Origin: Dendrocalamus latiflorus
Lineage: Eukaryota; Streptophyta; Magnoliopsida; Poales; Poaceae
DNA length: 64,000 nt
Direction of reading: 5' to 3'
Assembly (NCBI GenBank): GCA_017311315.1
Contig: CM029612.1
Span: forward strand, 25,673,572 to 25,737,571
The notes below the pieces were generated by a model. It had not been told where the DNA came from. It saw nothing but the letters and a program-made list of their open reading frames with translations, and did no database searches. The first letter of the stretch is position 1. Each line of letters begins with the position of its first letter. Shown here piece after piece: positions 21,065 to 33,551 of this stretch. The position numbers and the translations under genes were made by a program.

Positions 21065-22530
21065 TAAAACAGTATTTACTCATCAATGTCTAGGTCATTC
21101 ATTCGTTCGAGGTTAGCATACGTCTGCACGATTTCAGGATCCTTCAGTTGATGTTGTTTCCGCTCTTTAGCTAATTCTCAGTCCATAGCATATGTGATTG
21201 CTTTCACCATCCGTGGCACTATTTTCCGAATAAGGAAATTAAATTAGTACAGGAACAATATGCGTATATAATACATACTAACTACAACAATATGCGTACA
21301 TAGTATCTACTCATCAATGTCTAGGTCATTCATTCGTTCGAGGTTAGCATACGCCTGCACGATTTCAGGATCCTCCAATTGATGCTATTGCCACTCTTTA
21401 GCTAATTCTTAGTTCTTGGTGCATGTGATTGTCTTCACCATCCGGGGGCGCGAGGAATGATCTCTTTTCTTCGATTATTTTCCCTACAGTGCTAAACGTT
21501 GCTTCTAAGGAGACTGTGGACACTAGCACCTGGAGAACATCTCGTGCAAAATGTGACAGCACAGGAAATATCCGCTTATTGTTCTTCCACCACTCGAGCA
21601 AATCTATCTTGCCTCCACTAGTAAGATCAGGATTAATATTTTGCAAAATTATGCTCCAAGTAGTTGTTCAGTTCTGAGACAGAATTCCACTTGGAGGCCG
21701 TCTGAGGCTGAGAGGACGAAGAAGTAGATTTGCCCTTTAGCTTCTTTTATAAGTGTGATGTCAAGCTTGTCTTTCCTTGTTGCGTCTGCTGTGAGGCATC
21801 TGATCTCACGCTGCTACCAAATTTGTCATGATACATACAGAAAACATGAAAAGGCTCCTTTTTGACATGTGCGAAAGCTTCCGAGTAATTAAAGCTAATG
21901 CATTCACCTATTCCTTCCATACTAACCTACAAACCTACCAACTTTTTTGTAGGAACAAAAACGATAGCAAAGCAACACAAGTATGAAATAGAACCAAAAT
22001 ATTTAATAAAGTTTTCCTCCATTGCTATGACAACATGGCCTAAAAGAGGATCCTCTCTAGATTTAGCAATCTTGTATGTAATTAATCAAATAAATTCCAC
22101 AACTAAGTAAGATGTAGGATAATAGACACTAGATAAAACCTTTGTTACTTTATAAAAAGGTCTTAAAAACTCTCAAAAATAACTAGTAATATGCCAATCT
22201 GAATTAATAACTGCCAATTTATTATTTTCAGAGTTAGCATTGACAAAAATAGATATGACATGTTCATACACTTGTAACTTCTCTAGCATGATGTAAATCG
22301 AGCTCACCTCACCTTCATATCAAGACCGAATTTTCTTAGCACTTTCCCATTGGCTGCGCTGATGTGGATCAAACCTCGAAATGAGATTAAATCCTTAGTT
22401 GGCCGATCTTTCGTAGTGGAACAACACGAACAAGTAGCAATCTCGTGAACCAATCTATAATAGATGGACTTGCTAGATAAATTGCATGCCCCAAGAATGA
22501 AGTTCTTGATCTCACGCAGCAATAAGTAAC
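21065..22530 (-). pseudogene. hAT transposase pseudogene (ricesleeper/DUF4413 type)
   Basis: On the minus strand from about 22530 to 21310, pieces in different frames recover a plant hAT transposase. A region with LVVEF and YYPTSYL before GHVVIAMEENFIKYFG matches the middle domain. A longer open piece (21646-21398) carries the dimerisation domain: DLLEWWKNNKRIFPVLSHFA, then VLVSTVSLEATFSTVGKI. The last part, EDPEIVQAYANLERMNDLD, ends at a stop near 21310. Several frameshifts and stops separate the blocks and the DNA-binding N-terminus was not found. The C-terminal end is tandemly duplicated with a 231-bp spacing (catcaatgtctaggtc at 21081 and 21312). The protein would have cut and joined hAT ends; this copy is dead. 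Confidence 0.75.
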
Positions 22531-24430
22531 CTCTAAAGGACGTTCAACAACTTGGTGATTTTTGACAAGCTCTCACCAAACTCGATAACAGGGGGTAGAC
22601 CCTAACGAGCCATTATGGGTAATTCTCTCTTGGAGACAAAACTCAAAATTCAACTCTGCCTTACACAGATGCATTGCCCTTGGCTTCATATGCCAATACA
22701 CATATGTACACACATAGAAATCTTAACCAACCTAAAAAGTAAATAGTAAATAGTACACGTAACCAAGTAGGACACCTAGAAATAAACCGGTCTCTGGTTT
22801 TCTAGAGAGGCCAGTTAACAACTACTGGTACAACTTGATCTGTAGAAAAAAGGTCTCTCTACGGAGGGACCTATGGATCAGCTGCTACTAGATCCAATCC
22901 TTGGATGTCATGTATTTCTGGTGGCCCCATCCACATGCATGCAACGATAGGCATGACCAGGATAAAATCCATGTGCACCTCTTCTTGATTTCCTGACCTT
23001 TAAATAAATGAGTTCCCATGTTTTCTCCCAAGAAATCAGCACATGACTCGATCTTGTTTATTTCCCACACATGCAAAAAAAATATAACTTGCTTGCATTC
23101 CTTGCTTAACACGGTAGCAGTAACTAAAGTTTCCACATGCATGTCACAAGCTTCTGGTGCAACATGCGTTTATTTGCCGCCTGCACTGACATTTGCACAT
23201 GAACTTAAAGAAACACACAAAAAATTATTGGAGAATATTTGGGCTGCATCATGCACAGTACTATACGAACCTAGCTACCACTTGTGGGAAACTTGTGAGG
23301 TAACAAATGGTATCACGGATATTGTTCAAATATGCACTAATTGTTTGTATACCATCTTGAACAACAAGATTCAAGATGTTGCATACACATCTCTGGTGGA
23401 GGACATAACTACCAATATTGTCTGCAACCTTAGAGTGAGGATGTTCATAATCGTCGTATTTGTCGATGCATTATCAAGTTATAGAAATAATTTTATTATC
23501 TATGTTAAAATCATCAAGTACATATAATATACGTTCAGCAATGGCATCTCCCGTGTGTGATTCAGTAATTACCTTAAATCCTATGACTATCTTGTTTAGC
23601 TTATAATTATAGTCTAAATAATGGATATAACACTAAAGTAGGCACTTCTCTGGTGTGATGATATCCTAAGTTATAACAAAATAAAACTAAACTTGTAGGG
23701 ATAGTTCTTTTAGCTCTGCTAGTTCTTTTTGATATATCTGTAAAATATCAGATGTAGTAGTTCTCCTACTAACATGTTGGTACTGTAGGCAAAAGCTGCA
23801 TTGGGTCATTCTTTCGAACGCACGACTTTCACCCACCCTAATCGGTTGATCTTTCAAAACAATATATTTATCAATTTCCTCACGGGGGCAGAAAGTGGGT
23901 TGTGTACCTAAGTAATTACAGAACCATCAGCCTCGAAGTTTAGCTGTGTTTATACTCCCCCCTCAGCTTTGTGCCCCCATCTTGTGTAAGCATGCTTTGC
24001 AGTGCTGATTCAAATGCTCTGTCCCTACAGGTATACGAGTAGTTAATTTAGCATTACAATAATTATAAGTTGTAATCTCTATCATTTCACCATCTCGGAT
24101 TTCCTGGCTCCAGGTCATGTACTTCCAATAATTCGCCCTTCATCCAGACCCGCCAATATTGGCGTCCGTGGATGGGGAGGGAACTCTGGAGTCCCCATTG
24201 GCCCCGAACCGCTTTGGTACTCCTCATAGCCCTCCGTACAGTTCATATGACGGTCATCCATGCTGTAGTCTCTTATGCTTGGTAAGAGTCGACGTGCATC
24301 AACGGGAGTCGGAGCCAGATGAGGACTAGGGAAGTGATGGCAGGAGCTTACACTAAGTCACCTTGTTGTCCTTTTTGTGCTACAACTCCTCTGTATACCG
24401 CTCGAAAGCTCCTTCGTGCTCCGACTCCTT
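22531..24430. other. AT-rich intergenic region without recognised gene
   Basis: Only short ORFs occur, the longest 169 codons at 23018-23527, with no recognisable motif. A stretch at 24150-24185 (ccaatattggcgtccgtgga) loosely resembles a Gypsy primer-binding region, which could mean an eroded LTR element, but no LTR pair was found. Confidence 0.5.
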
Positions 24431-24434
24431 GGTA

Positions 24435-24615
24435 GCATATTGGATGGATGGATGATGAATAAATAAGAAGAGTAGATGGATGGTGAAGAAATAAGAAGAG
24501 TGGATGGATGGTTGAAGAAATAAGGCGAGTAGATGGATAATGAATAAAATGAAGAGAGTGAATGAATGGTGAAGAAATAAAAGTGGATGAAATTTGGATG
24601 GTGAAGAAATGTGTA
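24435..24615 (+). repeat. Minisatellite of gatgg/gaagaaataag units
   Basis: Imperfect units of about 30 bp built from gtagatggatggtgaagaaa follow each other. ORFs across it are repetitive and not credible genes. Confidence 0.75.
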
Positions 24616-25308
24616 GATGAGTTGATTTTATAGTCATCAGTAAGTTGAACGTTGCTTCTGAACGTTGCTCCTGACCATTGCCTCCATCTTTCAGAGACTG
24701 CACTCATCTCTTTGAGGAAACGAATCTCTTCTCTCGGAGATTGAGTTCTCCTCAAAATCTCATATGCTCCTCTCTTAACTCTCATCTCTCTCCCTCAAAC
24801 TTTTACTCACTCAACTCTCTCATCTCTCCTCGCTCTCACACACACTCCACTCTCCTCTCTCTCAGAATCTCTTCTCTGTCTCCCTAGGTCGGCTCGAGGC
24901 GAGAGCGCGCGGGCGGGAGGCAGAGCGCCAACGCGGTGTTGGGAGCACATGGGCGGGAGGCGGCGCGCCGACATGGGAGGCTAAGTGGCGGAGCGGCGGT
25001 GTGGGAGGCCGAAGGCGCGGAGCTATAGTGGCGGCTCGGGAGGGGAGGCCGAGGCGATCGCTGGCGTTGGCATGCTCGCCATGCCGTCTGTGCCCGCTGT
25101 GCCGGGCTGGCTCGAGCACAGCACGATTCATCGCGCCATGCCGTGTCACCCAATGGGCTGAATTTTTAGGTCCAGTCCGGCTCACCATTCGTGTCGTATC
25201 AACACGGCTCATCACATATCGAACCGAACCATGGTTAAGCCGTGCTAGACCGGCTATGCTTTGGACTGATATAGAAAATCATGGTCTGTCTCTTATCTCA
25301 CTCTTGAG
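24616..25308. other. Left flank of the large MULE, GC-rich in its second half
   Basis: The stretch includes a CT-rich tract at about 24770-24880 and a GC-rich section at 24880-25140. No protein could be recognised. The last bases (tcttgaggtaccttga) resemble the SmG promoter stretch tctcgaagtatctcga at about 2810-2824. Confidence 0.4.
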
Positions 25309-25317
25309 GTACCTTGA

Positions 25318-25620
25318 GAATTTGGACACATTTGGACCCCTAAACACCCGAAATTCCATTTTGGCCCCCCAAACCAAAAAAATTTCGTTTCTGGACCCCT
25401 CCCGACCGCGCGTTCGCAAGCTGCCGCCACGTGTCCCGGTCGTGCGGTCTGGTACCGCACGACCGCACTGTAGCACGGGTCGTGCGGTACCAGACCGCAC
25501 GACCGGCCTGCCCTCTGCCCGAGCGCGCGACCCATCGCCTGAGCGCGCGTCTGCCGTCCCCCAGCGCGCGTTGCTTTGCCCGACTGCGGGATTCGCTCTG
25601 CCGACCGCATGACTCCACGC
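25318..25620 (+). repeat. MULE left terminal inverted repeat
   Basis: This aligns in reverse complement with about 37890-38222, most clearly over the outer 190 bp. At 25439-25503 it holds a nested palindrome: gtcgtgcggtctggtaccgc and its continuation, then a 15-bp spacer, then the reverse complement of the same 25-mer. Each arm is itself an inverted repeat. GACCGCAC recurs many times, as expected of transposase-binding sites. Confidence 0.85.
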
Positions 25621-26790
25621 CGACCGCACATCTCCGTCGCGTCCCGTCCGTCCGCCGAAAGCAGGAAAGAAGCACCGCGCGCACTGCTTTCTCCTGTCCG
25701 CTCGCACACACGTCTTCAGCGCAGGAACGGCCCCCTCTCCATGAGTGCTGAATGCACACTTAAAAAACCGGAACCACAGCGCAAGGGAGGGAGAAGAACT
25801 GTTGTCGAAACCAGAACGCTCATTTGCAGCTGAAGTGAAGATAGAGCGAGGGAGAAAGTGAAGGGAAGGGATGAGTGAAAACACGTAGATTTGAGTTGTT
25901 TTTGTTTGGAATCAGCGGATTTTGCAAGTATAAAAGTTGTAGATCGTGTCGTCAGCTTCAAGAAGAGGTAAGTCTTGTGCCCGCGAAACTAAATTTTTAT
26001 GTATGTCATTAGTCCATAATTAGTCCATTAGCACAAACCATCGTTTGGTAATGTTATTTTATGTGAATGTGTGATACGCCATGTCAATATTTGGTACGTT
26101 ATGTATTTGTAGCTAATCTTTATGTTAACATATGTATTATAAGCCAATGTGTCATACGGTGTGTATCTGTAGGTAAAAATCGACATATGATGCATGCTTT
26201 ATTGTAGTGTAGATAATGTCGTATTTTATGTTGAAGTTACGTATTGTAATGTAGTTAGTTTTTTGTGAACATATGTGCTTACATGTGTAGGTGTTGAAAA
26301 AGTACATATTTATATTGGAGCATTTGTAGGTGATAGCAACAGTACTTAGCTTAGAGACATTTTGAATAATTAGTAGACTTAGTGAATGCCCGTAGGCAAC
26401 GTGTGAAATTAAAATTGGGAATAAATTTGGATTATTATAATAGAAATACCAGGAGAGTAGTACGAAGGTATAGTGAAATGAAATAAACTGAGGACATGAG
26501 ATTACAAAGATTTATTTTGTTGATTTATGTAAAGTTTTATAAGTGAAAGCCGCATTAGGAAGAAAGTTAAGTTATGGAAATTTTGCATTAATCGGGAAAA
26601 ATGGAATTGAAATTGGTTAGTGGAAGCCGGCGTTAAGTAAAATTTAACGAAAGAAATTTTATAAATAAGACCAATGCAAATAAAACTGAAATGAATATGT
26701 AATTTGATGTATGTTAGAATTTGTTTAATGGTACGATTGTTACATGCTGTGTACTAAAATAGTTGATTATGCACTTATGGTAGGTACGCA
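25621..26790 (+). promoter_or_regulatory. MURA upstream region and probable 5' UTR intron
   Basis: Between the TIR and the MURA start codon lies AT-rich, non-coding sequence. A donor-like gaggtaagtc at about 25965-25974 and an acceptor-like tatggtag just before ATG 26791 suggest a long 5' UTR intron, which is common in MULEs. Promoter activity is inferred from position. Confidence 0.4.
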
Positions 26791-29700
26791 ATGGCTGACA
26801 TTCAAGAAATGTTCGTGTTTTATGGGAGTGGTCTCGTACGTGATGGGCCGTATGGGGCGGACCTGTCAAATTGTGAGCGGACCGTGATCCGGGCACCCGG
26901 TCTGAACGCCATAAGCTTGTCTGAGCTACGGAGGTGTGTCCGTTCGGCGTTCGATCGACACACCACAAGGAAGAAATTACGGATCGAGGCAGTCTATGCC
27001 TCAATGGTGGGTGATGGAAGGGAGAGCATATGGCAAATTCTGAAGTTGACCAATGACGCCTTATGGGCGAACTACATGGAGGTCGTGTGCAACCCTGATG
27101 CTGCGATATATGGCAGGCCAATGGTGTATGTCGAGTTCATGGAGAGGGCAGAATCATCAGCCATGGTTGGTTCAGATGCCGCTGGTGGAGATGTAGTGCC
27201 TGGATTCATCTCCGGCGGTCATGAAGATGCTTCTGCGGGAGAACATGTGGGCGAGGAAGTGGGTGATGAAGACGTCAGGAGGCGTGCGGAGAATTTCCAG
27301 CCCAACGAAGGTGTGGACGAGAGGTGGTGGGCCGCCCGTATTGACTGTCATGAGTACCTTGGGGGCCAGGTGGAAGAAGTGGGCAGCGAGGAGGATGAGG
27401 AGGTGGAAACAGGCAGTTCTGGAGAGGACGAGGATGGAGAAGCTGCAACTAGAGGGGTGGTAGGTCGTGTTGTGACCACGGACGGTGCGTACGTGTCGTC
27501 CAGACTGGACGACAACGTAGCGGCAGCCCTAGTTCTGCCACATGCAGAGGAGGGAAAATGGAGGTTCAGCGAGGGCGCACTCATTTTGGGGCAGTGCTTC
27601 CGTAATAAGAGTGATGTCCAGCAGGCTATTGCTAGACATGCCGTCAACATAAGCCAGACGTATCGGGTCCACAAGTCAAAGCTGGACACGTACTTTGCGA
27701 AGTGTGTCGACGGGTCCTGTCCGGGCAAAGTTCGTGCACAACGGTACAAGGGCGTTGGCACGGAGTTCCGGATAACGGTGCTGCAAGATCACAGTTGCAG
27801 CTTGCGGGGCCAGTACATAGATACCGCAACATGACATCATCGTATGTTGCGGAGCTGGTCACCCACCTCATCCAGGCGGATGTGTCCATTTCCCCGAAGG
27901 TTCTAATGGCAGAAGTAGCGAACATGGCGGGCTTCGAAGTGAGCTACAAGAAGGTATGGCGGGCGAAGCGAAAGGTGATGCACCGTATGTATGGGACGTA
28001 CGAGGAGGCGTACGACCTGGTCCCAAGAATGCTACAGCAAATTGTACAATCAAACCCAGGTACGTACATAAATAAGCAGGAGAGGGTTCATCCTACGGAG
28101 GGCCCGAATTGTTTCATTCTTGACAGAGTCTTCTGGGCCTTCCATCAGGCCATACAAGGTTTCAGATGGTGTCGTCCAATGCTAACCATAGATGGAACGT
28201 TCCTATCCGGCAAGTACAAGGGTACTATCCTCACCGTAGTTGCAGCCGATGCAAATGACCAGTTACTCTCAGTGGCATTTGCAATTGTGGAGAACGAGAA
28301 TACGGATAGCTGGCTTTGGTTCTTTGCCAATGTGAAGCAGGCCATAGTACAAGAACGCCCTGAAGTGTGTGTCATCTCGAACTACAATGCAGGCTTGCTG
28401 TCTGCGTTGCGAACGATGCGAATGGGACGCAGCCCCCCTTCCAGTGGAGTGATGTGAAGAACCGTTGGTGCATGAGGCATCTTGCAGCGAACTTCCACAG
28501 AAGGTTCCGTAGCAAGGACCTAATGAAGATGTTCAAGAAGTTATGCATGCAGAACCAGAAGCGGAAGTTCGACACCTTGTGGAGGCAGCTCGATCAGGAG
28601 GCTACCAAGCATGTGCATACAGAAGTAGGGGCCGTGGAGGGGGGCTCTACAAGAGTCGGGGTATTCACACAATGGGTTCAGTCCAATGCACCTGACTTGG
28701 AAATGTGGTCTTTGTTGTACGACACCGGTGGGGCAAGGTATGGGATCATAACAACCAACATGTCCGAGGTTTACAATGGTGTCTTGAAGGGCGTCAGATC
28801 CCTGCCGATCACGGCAATCGTGGGCGAGACATGGAACCGTACCGTCGGGTACTTTTGTGAATAGAGCCATGATGGCGAAGAAACACCTGGATGAAAACAA
28901 GCAATACTCTGAGGTCATGCAGGCCTTCATGGACAGAAAGATGGAGAAGGGTCGATCCCACATTGCTCAGCCCATTGATGGCTTAAGGAGGAAGTTTGAG
29001 GTCCGCCTCAGGCAGACGTATGTCATGGGTCATATTAGAGGGGAGCGCAAGCAGGTATGCACGATTGATGAGAAAGCATCTTGCACCTGCAACAAGCCCC
29101 AGCTTCTGCACAAGCCATGATCCCATGTGTACGCGGCCTGCGCTGTATGGCACCAGGCGTCGGCACAGTACATCTCCAAGTTTTACGACTAGAGATGGCA
29201 ATGGGTACCCGATACCCAAATACCCGACAGGTTTTACCCGATAAAGAGACGGGTATGGAAAATTTTATGTACCCATGGGTACGTTATTGGGCGAAATCCT
29301 CTACCCGCCGGGTAGGCGGGTGCGGGTGTGGGTATATACTTCCCATACCCGCCTACCCGCGGGTAATGAATACCCGCATTAGACAACTAGACATCCCACT
29401 CAAATGTTAATTTTATTATCTACTTGTTGTTGATTGTTTATTTGTTTGTCATATGTTGATATGGTCATGTCAAGTATGTTTATGTGATGTACTAATTTTG
29501 ATCATTAGACACTTTTGTGCTTGGCATGTATGATTAATGAATGTCTAAATTGATGATATTCTTATGTGTTGAACCGGGTATGCTTGTGGGTACGGGTTAC
29601 CCGTCGGGTAGTAATACCCGCGCGGGTACGGGTATGGGTAAATTTTTCTACCCGCGTGCGGATACGGGTAACCCGACGGGTAAATTTACACCTAGCGGGT

Positions 29701-30035
29701 ACGGGTATAGAATGGCAATACCCGATGGGTATTTACCCGTTGCCATCTCTAACTACGACATGCAGCACTTGTATGCAACCTGGAGTGCAGAGTTCCATTC
29801 CTATGGGGTAGACATGCACTACAGAGAATTATGGCCAGGGGAGATAAAGTGGGTGCCCAACGATGCATTGAAGCATGTCGGTCATGGAAGACGACAAAGC
29901 CGTCGCATCCGCAATGACATGGACGACAGCCAGCGAGGGGATCGTGTTCGGCGACCGAAGTGTAGGCTATGCAAGACGATTGGCCACTCCCTCAGCCAGT
30001 GCCCAAACAGGCCGGCATCAAGCAACGCTCCGTAG
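26791..30035 (+). pseudogene. mudrA: MURA-type MULE transposase, frameshifted and interrupted
   Basis: Reading starts MADIQEMFVFYGSGLVRDG. In order come an acidic linker, the MuDR DNA-binding domain (LGQCFRNKSDVQQAIARHAV), the DDE domain with first Asp in MLTIDGTFLSGKYKG (28191), the C-x2-H motif WCMRHLAANFHRRF, the Glu region TTNMSEVYNGVL, a SWIM finger beginning CTCNKP, and a C-terminal knuckle CRLCKTIGHSLSQC. Lesions: frameshifts near 27830, 28425 and 28853; a TGA replacing a SWIM Cys codon near 29119; and a hAT insertion at 29190-29751. The second catalytic position reads ISNYNAGLL, where the family has ISD, so Asp has become Asn. The transposase would bind the TIRs and cut the element out; this copy cannot. 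Confidence 0.88.
29190..29751 (+). mobile_element. Non-autonomous hAT element, copy 2, inside MURA
   Basis: It has the same 562-bp length and TAGAGATGGCAATGGG/TTGCCATCTCTA ends as 14974-15535, with only scattered differences. The flanks are tttacgac (29182-29189) and actacgac (29752-29759), a target duplication with two mismatches. The MURA reading (HQASAQYISKFYD, then MQHLYATWSAEF) resumes across it, so it entered after MURA was in place. Confidence 0.9.
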
Positions 30036-30354
30036 TACCAACCACAATGTTTTCTTGTACCCATTGTTGCTTCCATGTGTTTTGTGCATTGCGATGTACC
30101 CTGCATTATTCAGGAAGTGTACGCTGCATTGTTGGCTCCATGTATCTATGTCGTGCACATTACCATGTTATGTATGTTTTCATACATTCCATATGTTTCC
30201 TTGTCGTGTGGGTCATATTCGTGTATACATTTTATGTATGTTTTGGTACATTCCGTACGTTTTCCTGTCGTTACATTTGTTGTTAATTATGTTGTCATTT
30301 GTTGCACATTGTGTTATAAATTTAGACTCACTTGTTTTCCTTCTCTGGCAGGAC
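30036..30354 (+). other. MURA 3' flank
   Basis: T-rich sequence with repeats of ttttatgtatgttt-like blocks separates MURA from the plant-mobile-domain gene. An acceptor-like ttctctggcag just before ATG 30355 suggests that an intron of the next gene ends here. Confidence 0.4.
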
Positions 30355-33024
30355 ATGGCGTTCGAGTTGCTAGACCCCCGTTGGGATGAGCACCACTGAT
30401 GTCATGCGTGGTCGTCGGGAGACGCACGAGGGCCTCTTTGCTTCGTCCTTAGGGGCCCCCGAGAGAACTGGCGTCTCGACCAGCGGTACATCCCACTACT
30501 GCGGGACACCGTGCTGCTGCCCATTGCCCGCATGTTGGATCTACCGTATGCGTTCCAGTATGATGCGCCGCTGCTGTCCACTCTCGTTGATCGATGGAGG
30601 CCGGAGACTCACACCTTCCACTTCTGGTGGGGGAGATGACGGTTACTCTGCAGGACGTGATGATGCTTACAGGTCTACCCGTCCGTGGTGCTGCTGTAGT
30701 GCCACCCCCAAAGGCAGCAGATTGGAATGTCCGTCTGGGTCACCGGTTCGGTCATTCGATCCCAGACAACGCAGCTGGTGTGCCACATGGATGGCTTCGT
30801 CGGTACATGACGCACATGCACATGAAGAGGAGGTGCGGACACACTTCGTTGCGTACCTGCTATATCTGTTCGGGTGGGTCTTTTTCCCTAGCACCACTGG
30901 AGACTCCGTGCAGCCTAGCTACATACACCTAGCGGAGTCCTTAGCGGATGGCTGGCCTGGTCAGGTGCCACAGTATAGCTGGGGATCAGCAATTCTTAGC
31001 GCCACATACCGAGGCTTGTGTGACGCCTCGCAGCGTAGCGTGGCCAGCGAGCCGGTCCTAGCCGTATGCTACCTTCTCCTTTAGTTGTGGTCGTGGGAAC
31101 ACTTCCCCGTTGGGAGGCCTTCCTTTGGTCGTGTTGTGCACCCTTATGACCTCAGCCCGCAGTTCTACAGCCTCGGTGGTGGCGACGACCCCGTTGATGG
31201 GCCCACAATGGGTACACGTTGGACACATGGTCAATTGAGGTGGGCCAGGGACAGACCGAGACGTGTGTACACAGATTTCCACAACAGGTTTGAGATTCTG
31301 CACGAGGCCGACATAGTCTGGTGGCCATGGACTCCACGGTTCATTTTGGACACGGCCCCCCACGCGTTGTCATCTCAGTGCGGGCAGGATCACAGGTACT
31401 GGTTGACGACCTGCCACTTGGTGTTCTCGCACTGCGTCGAGCCATACAACCCACACCGAGTCATGAGGCAGTTCGGACTATATCAGCATGTCCCCCCCAT
31501 ACCAGGACGCCCTCTTGCAGACAGCACCCACCGGTATGTCGTTACACCATAAATTTAATTAATGCATTAGTCTGTGCCCCTACTAATTGTGTAATGTCTC
31601 AATGAACTTGCAGGCAATCGAGGAGAGGGCGAGCGACAGAAGACTGGAGAGCCACACAGTGACAGTGGACAGACATGTGGCGTGACCAGGCGGATACGAT
31701 GGTTGTGGACGAGACACGGCCGGACGACCCCGCGGCGTATAGGACATACTTTGAGTGGTACGCTCCACGCACGCGCATTAGGCTTACTGGGGAGCCGCCA
31801 CATCGTCCACTTGAGGTCGTTCACGAGGCCGCTATACAAGCAGGTCCAGACCGTCATCTAGCGGTACGGCACGACCAGGCAGTACGAGATTAGTATGTCA
31901 TTAAGCAGTGCAGGATTACGTTTTAACTGACTATTTGTTTCACTGCAGTTGGACCGACTGCATCGTATCCAGGGCGAGGCACAACAGTCTATACACCGTG
32001 CGAGGTCAAATACGGTTGATCGGTGGGTCACTTCGATGCGCAGCATCTACGATGACGCCAGGGCTGCGATACGGACCTTGAGTTGTGGTTGCCACCAAGA
32101 TGACGTTGTTGCTCCACGCGGTGGCGGACGTGGCCAGAGACCACCACCCCCCTCCGCGCCGCCGTCAGCACCACCATCAGCACGACCATCGTCGTCGCGT
32201 CCATCGCAGTCCGAGAGTCGGCCCAGCTACGCTCGTTCGGCCTCCACGTACTTCGGACCGGCGGTTAGACAATTGCCAACTATTTGTTCATCCACTCATT
32301 TACCATTTATGTCTAACCACATGTTCGTCTTGCAGCAATTGCGATAGGATAGCACGTTGCTACAGGCATCATCATCACAGAGGGTGACGGAGGAGCGACC
32401 ACGCTCTCCAGGCCGATGGGGGCCCACTCCAGAGAGCGACTCTGACTCGCCACAGCAACCAGAGGGGGGATGCCCTCGTTCACCCGTAGCGTGCAATCCA
32501 ACCTAGAAGACTGGGACAGGTGGTTTGGGCAGACCTATCAAGGCTTCACATCGCAGGAGTACATGCGCGACTACCCGTCGACATCGTCATTTTGACAGCC
32601 ACATACCCCGGTATGCACTAACGTACTAAGCTAAACATGTCTATTTCAAAGTCATCTAATCGCACTGGCAAAAAAATGCAGGTTTACTCGGAGCAACAGG
32701 GCCATGACGTTCACGGTGGGTCATCCGCCTTTCACAGTACCCAGGTAAATGCCTTGTGATATTACTACTCATTATGAATATTTTTTGTACTTTCCATTGC
32801 CTAATTCAGCTATACCATCTAAGCAGGACGTAGACCCCTCCTCCGAATGGCTGAGCTCTATTTTTGGCCAGCCGTCGCAACTCTCCACAGAGTTGTACCC
32901 ACTACCGCCTCGGGCGCAGCCCTCGCACTACGATCTTCGCGATGCACCGCGCTCCCCTAGTAGGTTCACCTTCTCAGAGGATCAGATACGCCGTCCGAGG
33001 CGGCGGCGACGAGATGATGAATGA
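30355..33024 (+). pseudogene. Plant mobile domain (PMD, MAIN-like) gene, decayed
   Basis: Blocks typical of the plant mobile domain (PF10536; MAIN/MAIL and 'phosphatase 7 long form homolog' proteins) occur in order in shifting frames: LDPRWDEHH, LLPIARMLDLPYAFQYDAPL, RWRPETHTFHF, VGEMTVTLQDVMMLTGLPVR, YSWGSAILSATYRGLCDAS, LWSWEHFPVGRPSFGRV and YFEWYAPRTRIRLT. There are at least three frameshifts in the first 500 bp, and a TAG near 31084 where LLQLW is expected. Further exons near 31949-32260 and 32827-33024 give a Pro/Ser-rich and basic tail ending RRPRRRRRDDE. PMD genes are known to travel inside MULEs; cellular members act in transposon silencing and genome stability. Exons after 31550 are approximate. 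Confidence 0.75.
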
Positions 33025-33551
33025 ATTTTTGTAATTGTGCTGTTGTGACGTCGCATGGTTTGCTGTGTTTCGCATGGCTTATGAAATTATTTGTTCTACA
33101 ATTATGGCTTTATTGCAATATGACAAGTATGCACGCATGTGGGCACTGTACCTCACAACACGCATTACATTGACATAGATTAACTCTCCAGCGGGAGAAC
33201 ACACACGAGGAGAACCTCCAGCACTACAACTTGACTGTGTGGGGGTAGCCTCACACACAAAGACCACAGAATAAAAAGGCATCAGGCAATGACAACACGA
33301 AACAACACATACATTGCACGTACATGAAATGTAGCAAGCAGTACAACCATCAACACACCAACGAACACAACAACTAAAATACAACACAACCGTACACCTC
33401 GTTGCCTATATGCCAAACGAGCCTCGTGCCACCCAACTGGAGAATTGCTGAGGGGGCCGCCTCGGACGTGGCTGGCCGTCGTGGTAGTGGCACGCACATA
33501 TGCAACTAGGGTTTACGCAGCAACATGTGGGATCATACGAGCTTCCTATGT
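33025..33551. other. Spacer, first copy of an internal MULE duplication
   Basis: The block at about 33080-33240 (tatgacaagtatgcacgcat and following bases) recurs at about 34960-35190. Each lies just past the 3' end of a minus-strand GRF gene. No separate gene was found here. Confidence 0.6.

Noticed and set aside
23018..23527. 169-codon plus-strand ORF
   Set aside because: No recognised motif, no splice context or repeat support, and AT-rich composition like its surroundings; not enough to call a gene.
24150..24190. Gypsy-like primer-binding sequence
   Set aside because: The match is partial and no LTR could be found on its left side, so no element was called.
24348..24785. 145-codon minus-strand ORF
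   Set aside because: It is the translation of the gatgg/gaagaaataag minisatellite, giving repeated STHFFTI-like segments.
25279..25884. 201-codon ORF across the left MULE TIR
   Set aside because: It reads through the GC-rich palindromic TIR, where several frames on both strands are open because of composition.
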